This document shows positions 22,527 through 22,567 of a stretch of DNA of 22,567 bases, piece after piece. Below the pieces are notes generated by a model. The model was given only the letters and a program-made list of their open reading frames with translations, was not told the origin of the DNA and did not search any database. The stretch's first letter is position 1. Each line of letters begins with the position of its first letter. Source of the DNA: Bacteroidota bacterium (GTDB lineage: Bacteria; Spirochaetota; Spirochaetia; JABMQR01); NCBI GenBank assembly GCA_013202335.1, contig JABMQR010000195.1:1-22567 (forward strand), in the 5' to 3' direction. The position numbers and the translations under genes were made by a program.

Positions 22527-22552
22527 ATCTAAAATTAAATCTATGATTTAAT
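22513..22552 (+). repeat. 40-bp dispersed hairpin repeat, copy 2
   Basis: It begins AGGCAGTTTCAAAAATCT and ends ATTAAATC-TAT-GATTTAAT, differing from 14189-14228 at only two of 40 positions. It is the last recognisable feature before the window edge. Confidence 0.88.
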
Positions 22553-22567
22553 TCGATTTTCTAGAAA

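Larger units (their letters stand above)
22248..22567. other. 320-bp gene-free right end of the window
   Basis: It contains the rubrerythrin leader, operator and promoter (to 22321), then AT-rich sequence without coding potential. Further on are a hairpin ATACAAAAA/TTTTTGTAT (22450-22474), a degenerate relative of the 65-bp element (about 22462-22526) and the 40-bp hairpin repeat (22513-22552). Confidence 0.65.

Overview
The window reads as an AT-rich piece of chromosome from an anaerobic bacterium with two membranes. It carries a chaperone-usher pilus locus (an usher requires an outer membrane), a ferredoxin-dependent 2-oxoacid oxidoreductase pathway, and reverse rubrerythrin with PerR. My best guess from the overall flavour is a free-living spirochaete or similar fermenter. 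No rRNA, tRNA or marker gene is present, so this placement is weak.

Layout. 1-1568: a solitary minimal nucleotidyltransferase and a patatin-like phospholipase, both on the minus strand. 1788-2939: an exported, probably outer-membrane barrel protein, minus strand. 3595-11483: a chaperone-usher pilus operon (pilin, PapD-like chaperone, usher, two-domain tip-like subunit). Its first gene is cut in two by a 2397-bp IS630-family element at 3943-6339, and removing the element plus one TA restores the pilin frame exactly. 11497-12681: an MFS permease, minus strand. 12904-13410: a second exported pilin-like subunit with its own promoter. 13441-14148: a FadR-type GntR regulator, divergent from a five-gene operon at 14705-21149.

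That operon is (i) a HisC-like PLP aminotransferase, (ii) iorA, (iii) iorB, (iv) an ADP-forming acyl-CoA synthetase and (v) a HAD phosphatase. The first four steps form a full route from an (aromatic) amino acid through its 2-oxoacid and acyl-CoA to a free acid plus ATP. The synthetase gene is split by one extra G in a GGGG run. 21171-22247: perR and reverse rubrerythrin, minus strand. A PerR/Fur-like 7-1-7 box lies against the -10 of the rubrerythrin promoter.

The structure least explained by genes is a dispersed 65-bp element, complete at 1680-1744, 3056-3120 and 14294-14358. A fourth copy is cut by the left edge (1-49), and a degenerate relative lies near 22462-22526. Each full copy is bounded by GAAGT...ACTTC inverted repeats. 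Most copies hold a sigma70-like -35/-10 pair at the same internal offset, and most sit next to a separate hairpin, some of which belong to a second, 40-bp repeat family. Downstream of the third copy, a ladder of three hairpins ending in a terminator-like stem suggests a small RNA of roughly 125 nt.
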